Assembly (NCBI GenBank): GCA_004558955.1 | Contig: SFZC01000033.1 | Location: 1-17,138, forward strand | DNA: 17,138 nt | DNA from: a bacterium | GTDB taxonomy: Bacteria; Cyanobacteriota; Vampirovibrionia; Gastranaerophilales; Gastranaerophilaceae | Direction: 5' to 3' | Shown: piece after piece, positions 1 to 8,286 of the stretch | How positions within the stretch are numbered: position 1 is the stretch's first letter | Layout: each line of letters starts with the position of its first letter | Translations under genes and position numbers: made by a program | Notes under the pieces: model-generated | Seen by the model: the letters and a program-made list of their open reading frames with translations, nothing else | Database searches by the model: none | What the model was told of the DNA's origin: nothing

Positions 1-27
1 TAGCTGAGCGATCTCAGAACCGTTCAT
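1..27 (-). CDS. Start of a further gene, cut by the window edge
   Basis: Only nine codons are inside the window, reading MNGSEIAQL, beginning with ATG at 27-25. A perfect AGGAGGA ribosome site at 38-32 lies five bases upstream and a plausible promoter sits at 86-58, so this looks like a genuine start of a separate transcription unit. The function cannot be told from nine residues. Its position directly after the glycosylation operon makes a flagellar or surface role possible, but that is only inference. Confidence 0.6.
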
Positions 28-57
28 GAAATCCTCCTAAAAAAACTTTTATCAAGT

Positions 58-86
58 ATTGTAGCATAATTTTTCCTATTGTACAA
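58..86 (-). promoter_or_regulatory. Possible sigma-A promoter for the left-edge gene
   Basis: On the minus strand TTGTAC (86-81) is followed by 17 bases and TACAAT (63-58). The -10 matches the consensus at five of six positions and the -35 at three. It lies about 20 bases upstream of the AGGAGGA ribosome site at 38-32. It overlaps the end of the 99-residue frame at 76-375, which fits a transcription boundary after the upstream operon. The weak -35 keeps confidence moderate. Confidence 0.4.
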
Positions 87-375
87 CGGATAATTTCCGC
101 AACTTCACGATACGGCTGCCGCTGACCAGCGCCCGGTCCGCTCCGGAAAACGGCTCACGCGGATCAAACACAGTCAGAAGCTGCGGCCCTGCGATCGTCT
201 GATACCAGTCATCATACGCCACATACGGCAATGCAATGGCAAGCTGTGCCGCCTCACGCCGCCTGCGTTTTGCATCATTGATCTGTGTTTCCATATCAGA
301 ACGGATCCCATTCAGTTCCTGTGCGGAGAGTGCATATGGATACTGTTCAAACTCCCAGAGTGTCACCGCCCCCAT
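76..375 (-). CDS. Unrecognised 99-residue ORF fused to the broken end of rfbG
   Basis: I do not recognise this protein. Its frame starts with an ATG inside the last codons of rfbG (overlap 363-375) and runs 99 residues. It contains a basic helical stretch (KRRRREAAQ, about residues 36-44), an aromatic segment (YDDWYQ) and a C-terminal part with DPREPFSG and SGSRIVKLRKL. No signal peptide or membrane segment is visible. There is no convincing ribosome site, only AGG in the rfbG codons just upstream. It does not resemble the missing C-terminus of RfbG. The best reading is the 3' part of another gene, joined out of frame to rfbG by a deletion or recombination near 365-380, possibly translated by coupling to the rfbG stop. 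A real small gene is possible but less likely. Confidence 0.45.
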   Translation of the reverse strand: MGAVTLWEFEQYPYALSAQELNGIRSDMETQINDAKRRRREAAQLAIALPYVAYDDWYQTIAGPQLLTVFDPREPFSGADRALVSGSRIVKLRKLSVVQ

Positions 376-1202
376 GCCCTGCAGAATAAATCCGCCAGCG
401 TGCCTACCGTGACACAGTCAGCCTCTTTTGGTCCCACATTGTAATATCCTGCTTTTTCGTGCTCCATCGCCTGTGCCGCCGCAATCTGCATATATGCTGC
501 CAACGGCTCCAGCACATGCTGAAATGGCCGGATTGAGTATGGATTCCGGATGATAATTTCTTCCCCCTGCAATGCCGATCTCACACAGTCCGGAATAATG
601 CGATCCCTGGAAAAATCTCCGCCGCCGATCACATTTCCTGCTCTTGCCGTCGAAACCGCAATTCCTTTTTCATCCAAAAATGATTTTCTATAACTGTGCG
701 TCACCAGCTCGGAACAGGACTTGCTGTTGGAATAGGGATCAAAACCATCCAGCGGATCATTCTCACGATACCCCCACTCCCATTCTTTATTTTCGTATAC
801 CTTATCCGTAGTGACATTTAAAACAGACTGTACCCCCGGGGTGTTTCGCACGCATTCCAGCAGATTTACTGTCCCCATGACATTTGTCTCATATGTATAT
901 ACCGGCTGCTCGTAGCTTGTCCGCACAATCGGCTGTGCCGCCAGATGAAATACAACCTGCGGCTGATACGTGTGAAAAACTTCCTGCAAGTGTGCCCAGT
1001 CACGAATGTCTCCCTCTACAGAAACCATCCTCGCTGCCGCACCGGAACAGTCAAATAATACGGCATCTTTTTCCGGTGGCAGCGCATAGCCAACCACTTT
1101 TGCGCCTGCCATCTCCAGCATCACACACAGCCAGCTTCCCTTAAAACCGGTGTGTCCTGTCACCAGTACCGTTTTCCCTTTGTAATATTCCAACCACTTC
1201 AT
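363..1202 (-). pseudogene. rfbG: CDP-glucose 4,6-dehydratase, truncated at the C-terminus
   Basis: An extended short-chain dehydrogenase that should convert CDP-glucose to CDP-4-keto-6-deoxyglucose in the cytoplasm. The NAD-binding GHTGFKG is at residues 16-22, TTDKVY at 131-136 and the catalytic YSNSK pair Y157/K161. All the Rossmann and catalytic residues I can identify are present. The ATG at 1202 is chosen because GGAGGG lies seven bases upstream; an in-frame ATG at 1235 lacks such a site. The product is 279 residues, while the family is usually about 350-360. It ends in LFCRAWGR just where homologues continue into the conserved substrate-binding part with GPHEA and LKLD. About 65-70 residues are therefore missing and an unrelated frame begins at the break. 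It follows rfbF by 48 bases as the last recognisable gene of the operon. Activity is doubtful. Confidence 0.8.
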
Positions 1203-1214
1203 TTGTTTACCCTC
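1203..1214 (-). promoter_or_regulatory. Ribosome binding site deciding the rfbG start
   Basis: The minus strand reads GGAGGGTAAACAAATG here. This puts a strong Shine-Dalgarno sequence at the right distance from the ATG at 1202, whereas the longer frame beginning at 1235 would bury it inside the coding region. Confidence 0.8.
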
Positions 1215-1250
1215 CATGGTTCTCTCTATCTCCATCTTCCATGATGAAGC

Positions 1251-2030
1251 TTAATCTTCCCACACCTTCCACGGTGCTTTATGCTGTGCCCATAAGTTTT
1301 CCATCAATGTCTTGTCACGGATCGTCTCAACCGGTGACCAGAAGCCTTCGTGGCGATAAGTCCGAACCGGCTCATCTCCCGCCAGACAATCCATAAGCGA
1401 CAATGCAAAATGATTCTCCTGATTTTCCTTAAGGTAATCAAATGCGCGTGCTTCCAATACCATACTGCAGGCATTTACCCAGGAATGTTTCTGCTTTTTC
1501 CCCTGCTTTGTGCCAATATAACAGCCCTGCTCATTGAGCGCAAGGATCTCATTTCGACCGGTCGGATGTGCAATTGCCACTGTGGCAAGCGACTGCTGCC
1601 TGCAATGACTTTCTACCATTTTCTGTATGTCAATGTCCGACAGACAATCTCCATAAGCCACCAGAACCGGCTCATCTCCTGCCAGTTCACGCACCATGAT
1701 CAGACGCTCCATCACCGAGGACTGCAGTCCGGTATCCACAATCGAAACCTTCCAGTCTTCTGTCTGTTTTCTATGTATTTCCACTTCATTGGTCTGTAAA
1801 TCCACTGTGATGTCAGACTGGTAGATATAAAAGTTCATGAAGTAATCCTTGATCACTTCTCCTTTGTATCCGGTGCAAATGATAAAATCATTGTATCCAT
1901 AATGCGCATATTGCTTCATAATGTGCCAGAGCATCGGCCGACCGCCAATCTCTGCCATCGGTTTTGGCATCTTTTCGTCCTCTTCGATGAGGGTACTTGG
2001 AAGACCTCCTGCTAAGATGATTACTTTCAT
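1251..2030 (-). CDS. rfbF: Divergent glucose-1-phosphate cytidylyltransferase (RfbF-like)
   Basis: A sugar nucleotidyltransferase of the family that makes CDP-glucose from CTP and glucose 1-phosphate. At 259 residues it has the family length. It keeps LAGGL (6-10), PKPM with Lys23, EIGGRPMLWHIMK (27-39), ICTGYKG (51-57), the metal-binding Asp128 in AYGD, and a C-terminal EGFWSPVETIRDK (228-240). The signature G-T-R after LAGGL, which contacts the nucleotide phosphates, is replaced by P11-S12-T13; the usual YGDG reads YGDC, and NGGFFV reads NACSMV. It may be a divergent subfamily with altered catalysis or specificity, or a decaying gene. GGAGA lies upstream of the ATG. It is followed by rfbG, which supports a CDP-sugar role. 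Its codons are GC-richer than those of the genes just upstream in the operon. Confidence 0.8.
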   Translation of the reverse strand: MKVIILAGGLPSTLIEEDEKMPKPMAEIGGRPMLWHIMKQYAHYGYNDFIICTGYKGEVIKDYFMNFYIYQSDITVDLQTNEVEIHRKQTEDWKVSIVDTGLQSSVMERLIMVRELAGDEPVLVAYGDCLSDIDIQKMVESHCRQQSLATVAIAHPTGRNEILALNEQGCYIGTKQGKKQKHSWVNACSMVLEARAFDYLKENQENHFALSLMDCLAGDEPVRTYRHEGFWSPVETIRDKTLMENLWAQHKAPWKVWED

Positions 2031-2053
2031 ATTGTCTGTTCTCCATTCAAAAA

Positions 2054-2980
2054 TTATGTATAATATTTTTTAGCCCATGCAATAGTCTTATCTATTCCAT
2101 CTTCAAACGTCACAGCTGGGTCAAAACCAACTTCTTTTTTTATTTTACTGATATCACCTTCTAAATACATTATACTATTTTCATCATAAGGTATTTCTCC
2201 ATATCCAATATGAATATCTGCATTAATCTTATCCCTGATAATTTCTATGTATTGTTTCATCGCATATGCTTTGCCTGAAGAAACAATATAAGTTTCTCCA
2301 TTCTTTCCTCTATCTGCCAATAATAATAATGCCCTGGCGGCATCATCCACATATAAAAAATCCCATATTTGCTCACATCGTGTAAGATTAGGGCTTTTTC
2401 CTTCCAATAAATTCCGAATTGTGTAATTTAATATCGTTGTATCTTGTGTATTCGGTCCATATGTGCTTAAAATTCTAGGCCAAATATGTTTGATTTTATA
2501 TTTATCACACTCCAAACGTGTCATCTGTCCCGCACATAGCTTTGCCATTCCATATGCAGTTACAGGTGCTGGATAAGTATTTTCTGTCAGCCTTACATTC
2601 GCTTTTCCATACTCTGCCTGTGAACCTGCACCAACCCAGGTAAAGCACCCCAACTTTTCAGCCAATGTTACAGAATTCACTGAATACCGAATATTTTCTA
2701 TTTGTGGTATCAGGTTGTTTCTCACTAAACGATTTGATGATTGCCATGCCAAATGAACAAAAACTTCTGCGGTCAAACCTGTTATATCTATTTTATTCTG
2801 ATCCTCTAATGCACATGGTATTATTTTAATCCCTGAATTAACAGGAATTCTATTCTTATTTTTCGACTCCGGATTTACAAAGGCTAACACCTCTATATCG
2901 TTTCTTATACACTCATTAATAATAGCAATACCTAACGTACTAGTCGCACCTGTTAATGCAATTTTTTTAAATAAATACAT
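2054..2980 (-). CDS. NAD(P)-dependent sugar epimerase/reductase (extended SDR)
   Basis: A 308-residue extended SDR of the type that reduces or epimerises nucleotide-linked 4-keto sugars. The nucleotide-binding turn is GATSTLG (11-17), with Ser where the middle Gly is usual. The catalytic residues are probably Ser120 and the Y143-G-M-A-K147 motif. Later landmarks are PRILSTYGP, DFLYVDDAARALL and YIVSSGKAY, typical of the substrate domain. In CDP-sugar loci this position is often held by paratose/abequose/tyvelose-type enzymes (RfbS, RfbJ, RfbE), but the sequence does not allow a choice. It starts 11 bases after the SDR gene, with AGGGTGA spanning that stop. Its AT-rich codons contrast with rfbF and rfbG next door. 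Confidence 0.85.
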   Translation of the reverse strand: MYLFKKIALTGATSTLGIAIINECIRNDIEVLAFVNPESKNKNRIPVNSGIKIIPCALEDQNKIDITGLTAEVFVHLAWQSSNRLVRNNLIPQIENIRYSVNSVTLAEKLGCFTWVGAGSQAEYGKANVRLTENTYPAPVTAYGMAKLCAGQMTRLECDKYKIKHIWPRILSTYGPNTQDTTILNYTIRNLLEGKSPNLTRCEQIWDFLYVDDAARALLLLADRGKNGETYIVSSGKAYAMKQYIEIIRDKINADIHIGYGEIPYDENSIMYLEGDISKIKKEVGFDPAVTFEDGIDKTIAWAKKYYT

Positions 2981-2991
2981 TTATTTTCACC

Positions 2992-3738
2992 CTATTTTAA
3001 CGACGCTGCCCCATCTACTGCTAAAACTGCTCCTGATACATAAGAGGCTTCATCTGAAATTAAGAATAATGCTGCATTCGCAATTTCTTCTGGTTGAGCA
3101 ACTCTTCCCATCGGAATCGAATCCTCAAAACGCGAAAAATCTCTATTCGTAAAAAAAGGAGTTTCTGTTACCCCCGGACATAAACAATTTACCCGTATCC
3201 CCTTAGGCGTGTAATTCAATGCTAATTGTTGTGTAAATTTAATTGCTGCAGATTTTGAAGCACAATAGGCATAATTTGCTTTTCCTCGAACTAGTGATTG
3301 TAACCCGTCAATAGATGTATTATTCAAAATATTTCCTTTGCTCTGTTCTATCAATTCTATGAAACTTTGCGTAATTCTCATAATTGAATGTACATTTGTA
3401 TCAAACACCTTCAACCAATCTTCCTCTTTAATCTTTTCTAGAGGATCCGTAATCAATATGCCAGCATTGTTTACTAATACATTTAAACTCCCATATTTTC
3501 TTAAAACTTCTGCTTTTAAATTTTCAACAGATTCTTTGTCCGTTACATCACATTCAATGAAATCTGCCTTTCCCCCTTCTTTTGCAATTTCCTCCACAAT
3601 TCTAATTCCATTTTTCTTATTACGTCCCACAATAATAACTTCTGCACTCTCTTGTGTAAATTTTTTTGCAAAGGCCTCGCCTAATCCAGAAGTTCCGCCG
3701 GTTATTAATACTCTCTTACCTTCTAATCTTTTTCCCAT
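2992..3738 (-). CDS. Classical short-chain dehydrogenase/reductase (FabG-like)
   Basis: A 248-residue classical SDR with a complete set of motifs: TGGTSGLG (13-20) for the cofactor, CDVTD (63-67), NNAG (90-93) and the catalytic tetrad Asn115, Ser142, Tyr158 and Lys162 in YCASK. The C-terminal CPGVTETPFF and the final SGAVLAVDGA are normal for the family. It probably reduces a keto group on the sugar or carbocycle made by its neighbours. The ATG follows the ThDP-enzyme stop by four bases and its only good Shine-Dalgarno (GGGAGGA) lies inside the end of that gene rather far upstream, which suggests translational coupling. The substrate cannot be deduced from the sequence. Confidence 0.85.
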   Translation of the reverse strand: MGKRLEGKRVLITGGTSGLGEAFAKKFTQESAEVIIVGRNKKNGIRIVEEIAKEGGKADFIECDVTDKESVENLKAEVLRKYGSLNVLVNNAGILITDPLEKIKEEDWLKVFDTNVHSIMRITQSFIELIEQSKGNILNNTSIDGLQSLVRGKANYAYCASKSAAIKFTQQLALNYTPKGIRVNCLCPGVTETPFFTNRDFSRFEDSIPMGRVAQPEEIANAALFLISDEASYVSGAVLAVDGAASLK

Positions 3739-3742
3739 TTAT

Positions 3743-5554
3743 TTATCTACTTTCCTCCCACAAAGGAATTAACATATTTGATTCCAATTCTGCCTTTTCC
3801 AAAAATGGTGCCAGATCTTCCAATGGTGGTGAGTATAACGAACCATCTTTCCTTTTTTTTGCAGCTGATTTTGGCTCAAAAAATTGTTTTGTATCACAAC
3901 GTACTTCCAACATACAAAAACCTTTTTCTGTCTTTAACCACTCAACTGCATTATCCAAATCATTTCTATCTTCACAATATGTATACGGAATTCCGTATGC
4001 ATACGCAATTTTCTTAAAATCCGGAAACCCTAAATCATGGCTTTCCGGTCCAATTCCCACAAAATTTGCATGAAACAGATTTGATTGCGTAATACGAATC
4101 TGTTGATATCCTTCATTATTAATAACAATTATTTTTATCGGCAGACGATTTGTCACAATAGTTTGAAGTTCCTGTATATTCATTTGAATACTTCCATCTC
4201 CTGCAATGCAGACAACAGAATTTCTATCATTTGCAATACATGCACCAATAGCTGCCGGAAGATCATATCCCATTGATGAAATTCCACAATTCATAATGAA
4301 TCTATTTCCTTTTCCAATATAATACGTCTGGCTTCCCACTACACTGGCAGATCCATTTGCCACTACTGTAATCATATCTTTTGGCAACTGATGACTAAAA
4401 AAATCTATAAATCCATATATATTTAACGGCTTCTCCTGCTGCTTTTGTTTCTTAGAAACTACCGGATACTTTTCTTTCCAATTACAACATCTTTTATACC
4501 AGTCAGGATTTACTTTAATATTCTCTGTCTTTTCATTCAGCAATCTCTGAATAAATACTCCGGCATCCATACATATTGGAATATCTACCCGTATCGTTGG
4601 TTTATCTAATTCCTCTTTGTCAATATCAACAACAATAATATATGCCTCTCTTGCCCATGATTGCGGTTCATACCCAATTTGATAAGTGTTCAACCTGCTT
4701 CCAATTATCAATAGTACATCGCTATTCTGCACAGCAAAATTTCCTGCTCTGTCTCCCATTATCCCAGCACGCCCGGTATAATATGGGTTATCCGTTTCCA
4801 TTAAGTCAACACTATCCCAACAGGTAACTACCGGAATTTTTAACTTATCAACTAATTTCTGAAATTTATCGTATGCCCCCGCAATTCTAATTCCATTTCC
4901 CGCGTAAATAACAGGCCTGTTTGCATTTTTCAGTTTATCCAGAACTGTCTTTATATTTGCATTCCAATCCTTTTGATCAGAACCATCCCTATATGACTTA
5001 TAACTTCTTAGTTCGTCCGTTTCAACCATAACACCCTGTATATCAACTGGAACTTCAAGCCAGCATGGTCCCGGACGACCATTAACCGCTATTAAAAAAA
5101 GTTTCTCTAATAAATACAAGACATCATTCGCATCCATCAGTACTTCTGCAGCTTTCGTAAAATTTGACAATGAAGATACAATGTCAAACTCCTGCGGTCC
5201 AAGTGCCCTGAGATGAAGATTATTCTTTCTGACTGTTAAAGTCGATTTACATTGTCCAGATATTACTATCATCGGGATAGAATCCTGATATGCTCCAGCA
5301 ACACCATTAAGTGCATTAATTGCTCCTGGCCCACTTGTCACGCATACTCCTGCCATCTCATTATTTACTCTGTAATATGCCTCTGCCGCCATTGACGCAG
5401 CCTGTTCATGATGATGATAAATACATTGAAGCTGTTCATGATGCCCAAACGCATTATTTAGGTGCATTGCCCCACCACCAACGACTGTAAACACGGTTTT
5501 TATTCCATGATCTGCAAAATAATCTGCTATAAAATCTGCAACTTTAATTTTCAT
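3743..5554 (-). CDS. ThDP-dependent acetolactate-synthase-like carboligase
   Basis: A 603-residue thiamine-diphosphate enzyme with the three-domain layout of acetolactate synthase. The catalytic glutamate that activates ThDP is Glu50 in HHHEQAA. TSGPGAIN (73-80) follows, the central domain spans about 200-345, and the diphosphate-binding motif is GDGS (452-455) with Asn479/Asn480. These predict a pyruvate-decarboxylating carboligase. In a cluster with rfbF and rfbG the nearest described precedent is YerE, which adds a two-carbon unit from pyruvate to a CDP-4-keto-deoxyhexose to make yersiniose. A dione hydrolase of the IolD kind is the main alternative, given the cyclase next door. The extended C-terminal tail (about 560-603, with SPPLEDLAPFL) differs from housekeeping acetolactate synthase. 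GAGGAAG at the end of the DHQS gene serves as its ribosome site. Confidence 0.88.
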   Translation of the reverse strand: MKIKVADFIADYFADHGIKTVFTVVGGGAMHLNNAFGHHEQLQCIYHHHEQAASMAAEAYYRVNNEMAGVCVTSGPGAINALNGVAGAYQDSIPMIVISGQCKSTLTVRKNNLHLRALGPQEFDIVSSLSNFTKAAEVLMDANDVLYLLEKLFLIAVNGRPGPCWLEVPVDIQGVMVETDELRSYKSYRDGSDQKDWNANIKTVLDKLKNANRPVIYAGNGIRIAGAYDKFQKLVDKLKIPVVTCWDSVDLMETDNPYYTGRAGIMGDRAGNFAVQNSDVLLIIGSRLNTYQIGYEPQSWAREAYIIVVDIDKEELDKPTIRVDIPICMDAGVFIQRLLNEKTENIKVNPDWYKRCCNWKEKYPVVSKKQKQQEKPLNIYGFIDFFSHQLPKDMITVVANGSASVVGSQTYYIGKGNRFIMNCGISSMGYDLPAAIGACIANDRNSVVCIAGDGSIQMNIQELQTIVTNRLPIKIIVINNEGYQQIRITQSNLFHANFVGIGPESHDLGFPDFKKIAYAYGIPYTYCEDRNDLDNAVEWLKTEKGFCMLEVRCDTKQFFEPKSAAKKRKDGSLYSPPLEDLAPFLEKAELESNMLIPLWEESR

Positions 5555-5558
5555 CTTT

Positions 5559-6632
5559 TTACTTCCTCATTCTGTATAAATCTATAAAATATCTAATTGC
5601 ATTTTCTATTTCTGTTTCTTTCATATCATGAACTACAGATAATTTGCTCTTCTCATCATACTCTGTTATCAATACAGCTGTCAGCGAACTATTAATCTGT
5701 TTCTTATCTTTATGTATTGCTCTCATATAAACTTTCAATGGCTGCTCCAAAAGTTCCACATTGATATCAATGACCTTTAATAGCACCTCCTCACTTCTTT
5801 TTATTACCTCTTCCGAAATATATTTTCGCTTAAACGAAATATAGTCTGCTATAATCATGCCAATTGCAACGGCCGTTCCATGTGGTATTTCATAATCTGT
5901 TATTACCTCTATTGCATGTCCAAATGTATGTGCAAAATTCAGTTTTATTCGTTCTCCTTTGTCAAATTCATCTTTTTCAATAAAGGTTCTTTTAAATAAC
6001 AGGCTGGATTCCACAAATTCACAAATAACCTTTTGATCTCTGTTTAATAACGCAGTGATATTTTGTTCTATTTTAGCTAATCCGTCCCATCCTTTCATTA
6101 TATTAAATTTTATCACTTCTCCTAAACCACTCTTAAAATCCCGCTCTGACAAACTTTTAAAAAACTGTGCACAGATGTAAATTTTATCTGGGGGATAAAA
6201 TGTTCCTAATAAATTCTTATACTTCTTATAATTTAACGAAGTTTTTCCCCCAATACAACTATCACAAGCCGCAAGTAATGTTGTCGGAACAAATATCCAA
6301 TTAATTCCACGATATGTAATATTAGCTACAAACCCTGTAATATCCTGTATAATTCCTCCTCCAATAGAAATCAACGTAACATTTCTTTTTGCCGGAATTT
6401 CCGTGATTTTTTCACAAATTGACAGGGCTGTTTCAATAATTTTATTATCTTCTGTTGCTTCAACAATATACAAACGCTCCCTTTTTATTTTTTGAAATTG
6501 GTCACGATAAATTGCATATATATTCTGATCAATCACATACTGTGCATTTTCTGCTTTCAATAATACTGTAAGAAAATCTAAGTTGTCTTCCAATATTACC
6601 TGATATTGTTTTATGTGTGAATTAATTTTCAT
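5559..6632 (-). CDS. 3-dehydroquinate-synthase-like sugar phosphate cyclase
   Basis: A 357-residue member of the DHQS/sugar-phosphate-cyclase family. NAD is bound by GGGIIQD (91-97). The segment PTTLLAACDSCIGGKTSLN is at 116-134, K139/N140 follow, and EVIK with metal ligand Glu172 is at 172-175. The other predicted metal ligands are His235 in NFAHTFGHA and His251 in PHGTAVAIGM. Lys310/Lys311 sit in the usual late active-site loop. All the recognisable catalytic residues are present, so an active cyclase is likely. A housekeeping AroB would lie with shikimate genes; here it is in a sugar operon, four bases from the ThDP gene, so a cyclitol-type product is more likely than chorismate precursors. 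The substrate is unknown. AGGAGA precedes the ATG. Confidence 0.88.
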   Translation of the reverse strand: MKINSHIKQYQVILEDNLDFLTVLLKAENAQYVIDQNIYAIYRDQFQKIKRERLYIVEATEDNKIIETALSICEKITEIPAKRNVTLISIGGGIIQDITGFVANITYRGINWIFVPTTLLAACDSCIGGKTSLNYKKYKNLLGTFYPPDKIYICAQFFKSLSERDFKSGLGEVIKFNIMKGWDGLAKIEQNITALLNRDQKVICEFVESSLLFKRTFIEKDEFDKGERIKLNFAHTFGHAIEVITDYEIPHGTAVAIGMIIADYISFKRKYISEEVIKRSEEVLLKVIDINVELLEQPLKVYMRAIHKDKKQINSSLTAVLITEYDEKSKLSVVHDMKETEIENAIRYFIDLYRMRK

Positions 6633-6645
6633 AAATCATCGTCTC

Positions 6646-8259
6646 CTATATTGCAGCGCTATTAATATCCTCTTTTAAATCATAAATCGAAAATGTAATA
6701 AAATTAATATTCATTTGTTTTCGAAACTCTTCTATACATTTTTTTACATGATTATTTAAATACGAAGCTTCTTTTTTTATAAATCCATATTCCATGGTCG
6801 GATTATAATAATTATCCTCTTTGTCCGAATATCCATCAAATCCAGCACAATCAATTTTTTTGATTCCTATTTTATCCAAAAGTCTTATCAACATCAAAAA
6901 TGAATTATCTACAATTTTTTGATTTTCTTCTAAAAGAGAAGTTCTGTTCACTATAAAATCAAAGTTCCCGTCTATACATTGCACATTAGATGTTCCTATA
7001 TATTTCGCTGTTGTCTTTTTAACACTCATATCATGATATCTTTTTCCATTTGTCACAAATACACAATCAATAGGTATTGCCTCTGGAATATAATTAACGG
7101 AAATTATATATGGATGGCTTTCTTTTATAAATTTTTTTATTTTAGCCTCTTGTAAACGAACATTCTTTCCAGGTCCAATAAGTAACAACGACTTTCCTCT
7201 TATCTCCTTTTTAAAATCGTCCAATCCCTTCTCTTCCGGAATATTATCTTTCAAATATTTTCGATATTCTTGTTCTGCAACCACCTCATCATATAACAAT
7301 TTCTTATCTTCTGGTTCTACTGTCGACAACAATTCGTCCACTCTGGTTATGGATAAATTTTGCTTCTGTTTATAGTATGAAACATAATTTGGATGACATC
7401 TGTTTTTTGCACACAGATAATAAAACGTTTTATACCCCCAAGGTGTATCTTCATAAAAAATTTTTACAGATTCTTCAATTGCCTCTAACATCGCATCAAT
7501 ATTATAATTTTTTTCATACTTTTCATTTAATCGCATACCTAAGAGTTCCAGTGGCGCATTCCCCGCACTTTTTCCCATGCCAAATAGTGTTCCATCAACT
7601 ATAATATTTCTACTTGTCTTTTTATCTAAAAATTCCAATGCATTCGCATATGCTAATTGCAAATTGTTATGAGCATGAAATCCTATTTGCACTTGTTCAC
7701 TGACATTTTCATCCAAAATCTGATAATAATGCAACAAATCTTCCGGATGTAACAAACCATAAGTATCCACCATTGATACAGCATAAGGTTTCACATCATT
7801 TACCAGTTGAATTAATTCCAATAATTCTTTATCTGAATAAGCTGTAATGGATACAAGTTGTGAAAAAACCTTATACCCCAACTTTTTCAGTTTCCTGCAA
7901 TATTCCATAGCTTCCTTCATTAGGTGTTTCTTAAATATCACTCTGATTCCATCCAAAAAACTATCTTCACATCTTGATAAGTTTTCAATAGAACAGGTTC
8001 CATAATCAATCATTCCAACTATCATTGCCTGTTTTTTATTAAGATTTCCAAAAGTTTTATCTACACACTCTGAAGTAGGCATAATACTACGATCAATGTC
8101 ATATGGTCTTCTTCCATCTAAGAATCCAATTTCAATAATATCAATCCCCGCATCTACCAAACGCTTAAATATACTGATTAAATTTGTTTGCCCAAATTTC
8201 CAATCATTAATATAACCACCATCTCGTAATGTACAATCTAAAAGTTTTATTTTTCTCAT
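6646..8259 (-). CDS. Pyruvate-aldolase-like (HMGL/DRE-TIM) protein fused to a Maf/GT42-like domain
   Basis: A 537-residue two-part protein. Residues 1-290 form a DRE-TIM barrel like 4-hydroxy-2-oxovalerate aldolase: LLDCTLRDGGY (6-16) supplies Arg12 and metal ligand Asp13, and FHAHNN (194-199) supplies His195 and His197. Such enzymes join or split pyruvate and an aldehyde. Residues about 355-537 are a separate alpha/beta domain with LLIGPGKN (359-366), ISVN (386-389), DCVFVTN (398-404) and IGIKKIDCAGFDGYSD (464-479). That pattern resembles the core of Maf and GT42 sialyltransferases; this is my reading, not a search result. The gene is 13 bases upstream of the DHQS-like gene, so the two probably act in sequence. 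AAAGGA precedes the ATG. The fusion may couple synthesis to transfer, or the second domain may be structural. Confidence 0.8.
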   Translation of the reverse strand: MRKIKLLDCTLRDGGYINDWKFGQTNLISIFKRLVDAGIDIIEIGFLDGRRPYDIDRSIMPTSECVDKTFGNLNKKQAMIVGMIDYGTCSIENLSRCEDSFLDGIRVIFKKHLMKEAMEYCRKLKKLGYKVFSQLVSITAYSDKELLELIQLVNDVKPYAVSMVDTYGLLHPEDLLHYYQILDENVSEQVQIGFHAHNNLQLAYANALEFLDKKTSRNIIVDGTLFGMGKSAGNAPLELLGMRLNEKYEKNYNIDAMLEAIEESVKIFYEDTPWGYKTFYYLCAKNRCHPNYVSYYKQKQNLSITRVDELLSTVEPEDKKLLYDEVVAEQEYRKYLKDNIPEEKGLDDFKKEIRGKSLLLIGPGKNVRLQEAKIKKFIKESHPYIISVNYIPEAIPIDCVFVTNGKRYHDMSVKKTTAKYIGTSNVQCIDGNFDFIVNRTSLLEENQKIVDNSFLMLIRLLDKIGIKKIDCAGFDGYSDKEDNYYNPTMEYGFIKKEASYLNNHVKKCIEEFRKQMNINFITFSIYDLKEDINSAAI

Positions 8260-8286
8260 AGCATTCCTTTGTCTTATCCCGTTTTT

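Noticed and set aside
3743..5554. ThDP enzyme as housekeeping acetolactate synthase IlvB
   Set aside because: There is no ilvN or ilvC next to it, the C-terminal tail differs, and the neighbours are nucleotide-sugar genes.
5559..6632. DHQS-like gene as housekeeping aroB
   Set aside because: It is in a sugar operon with no other shikimate genes around, so a secondary cyclase is preferred, although the sequence motifs alone do not exclude AroB activity.
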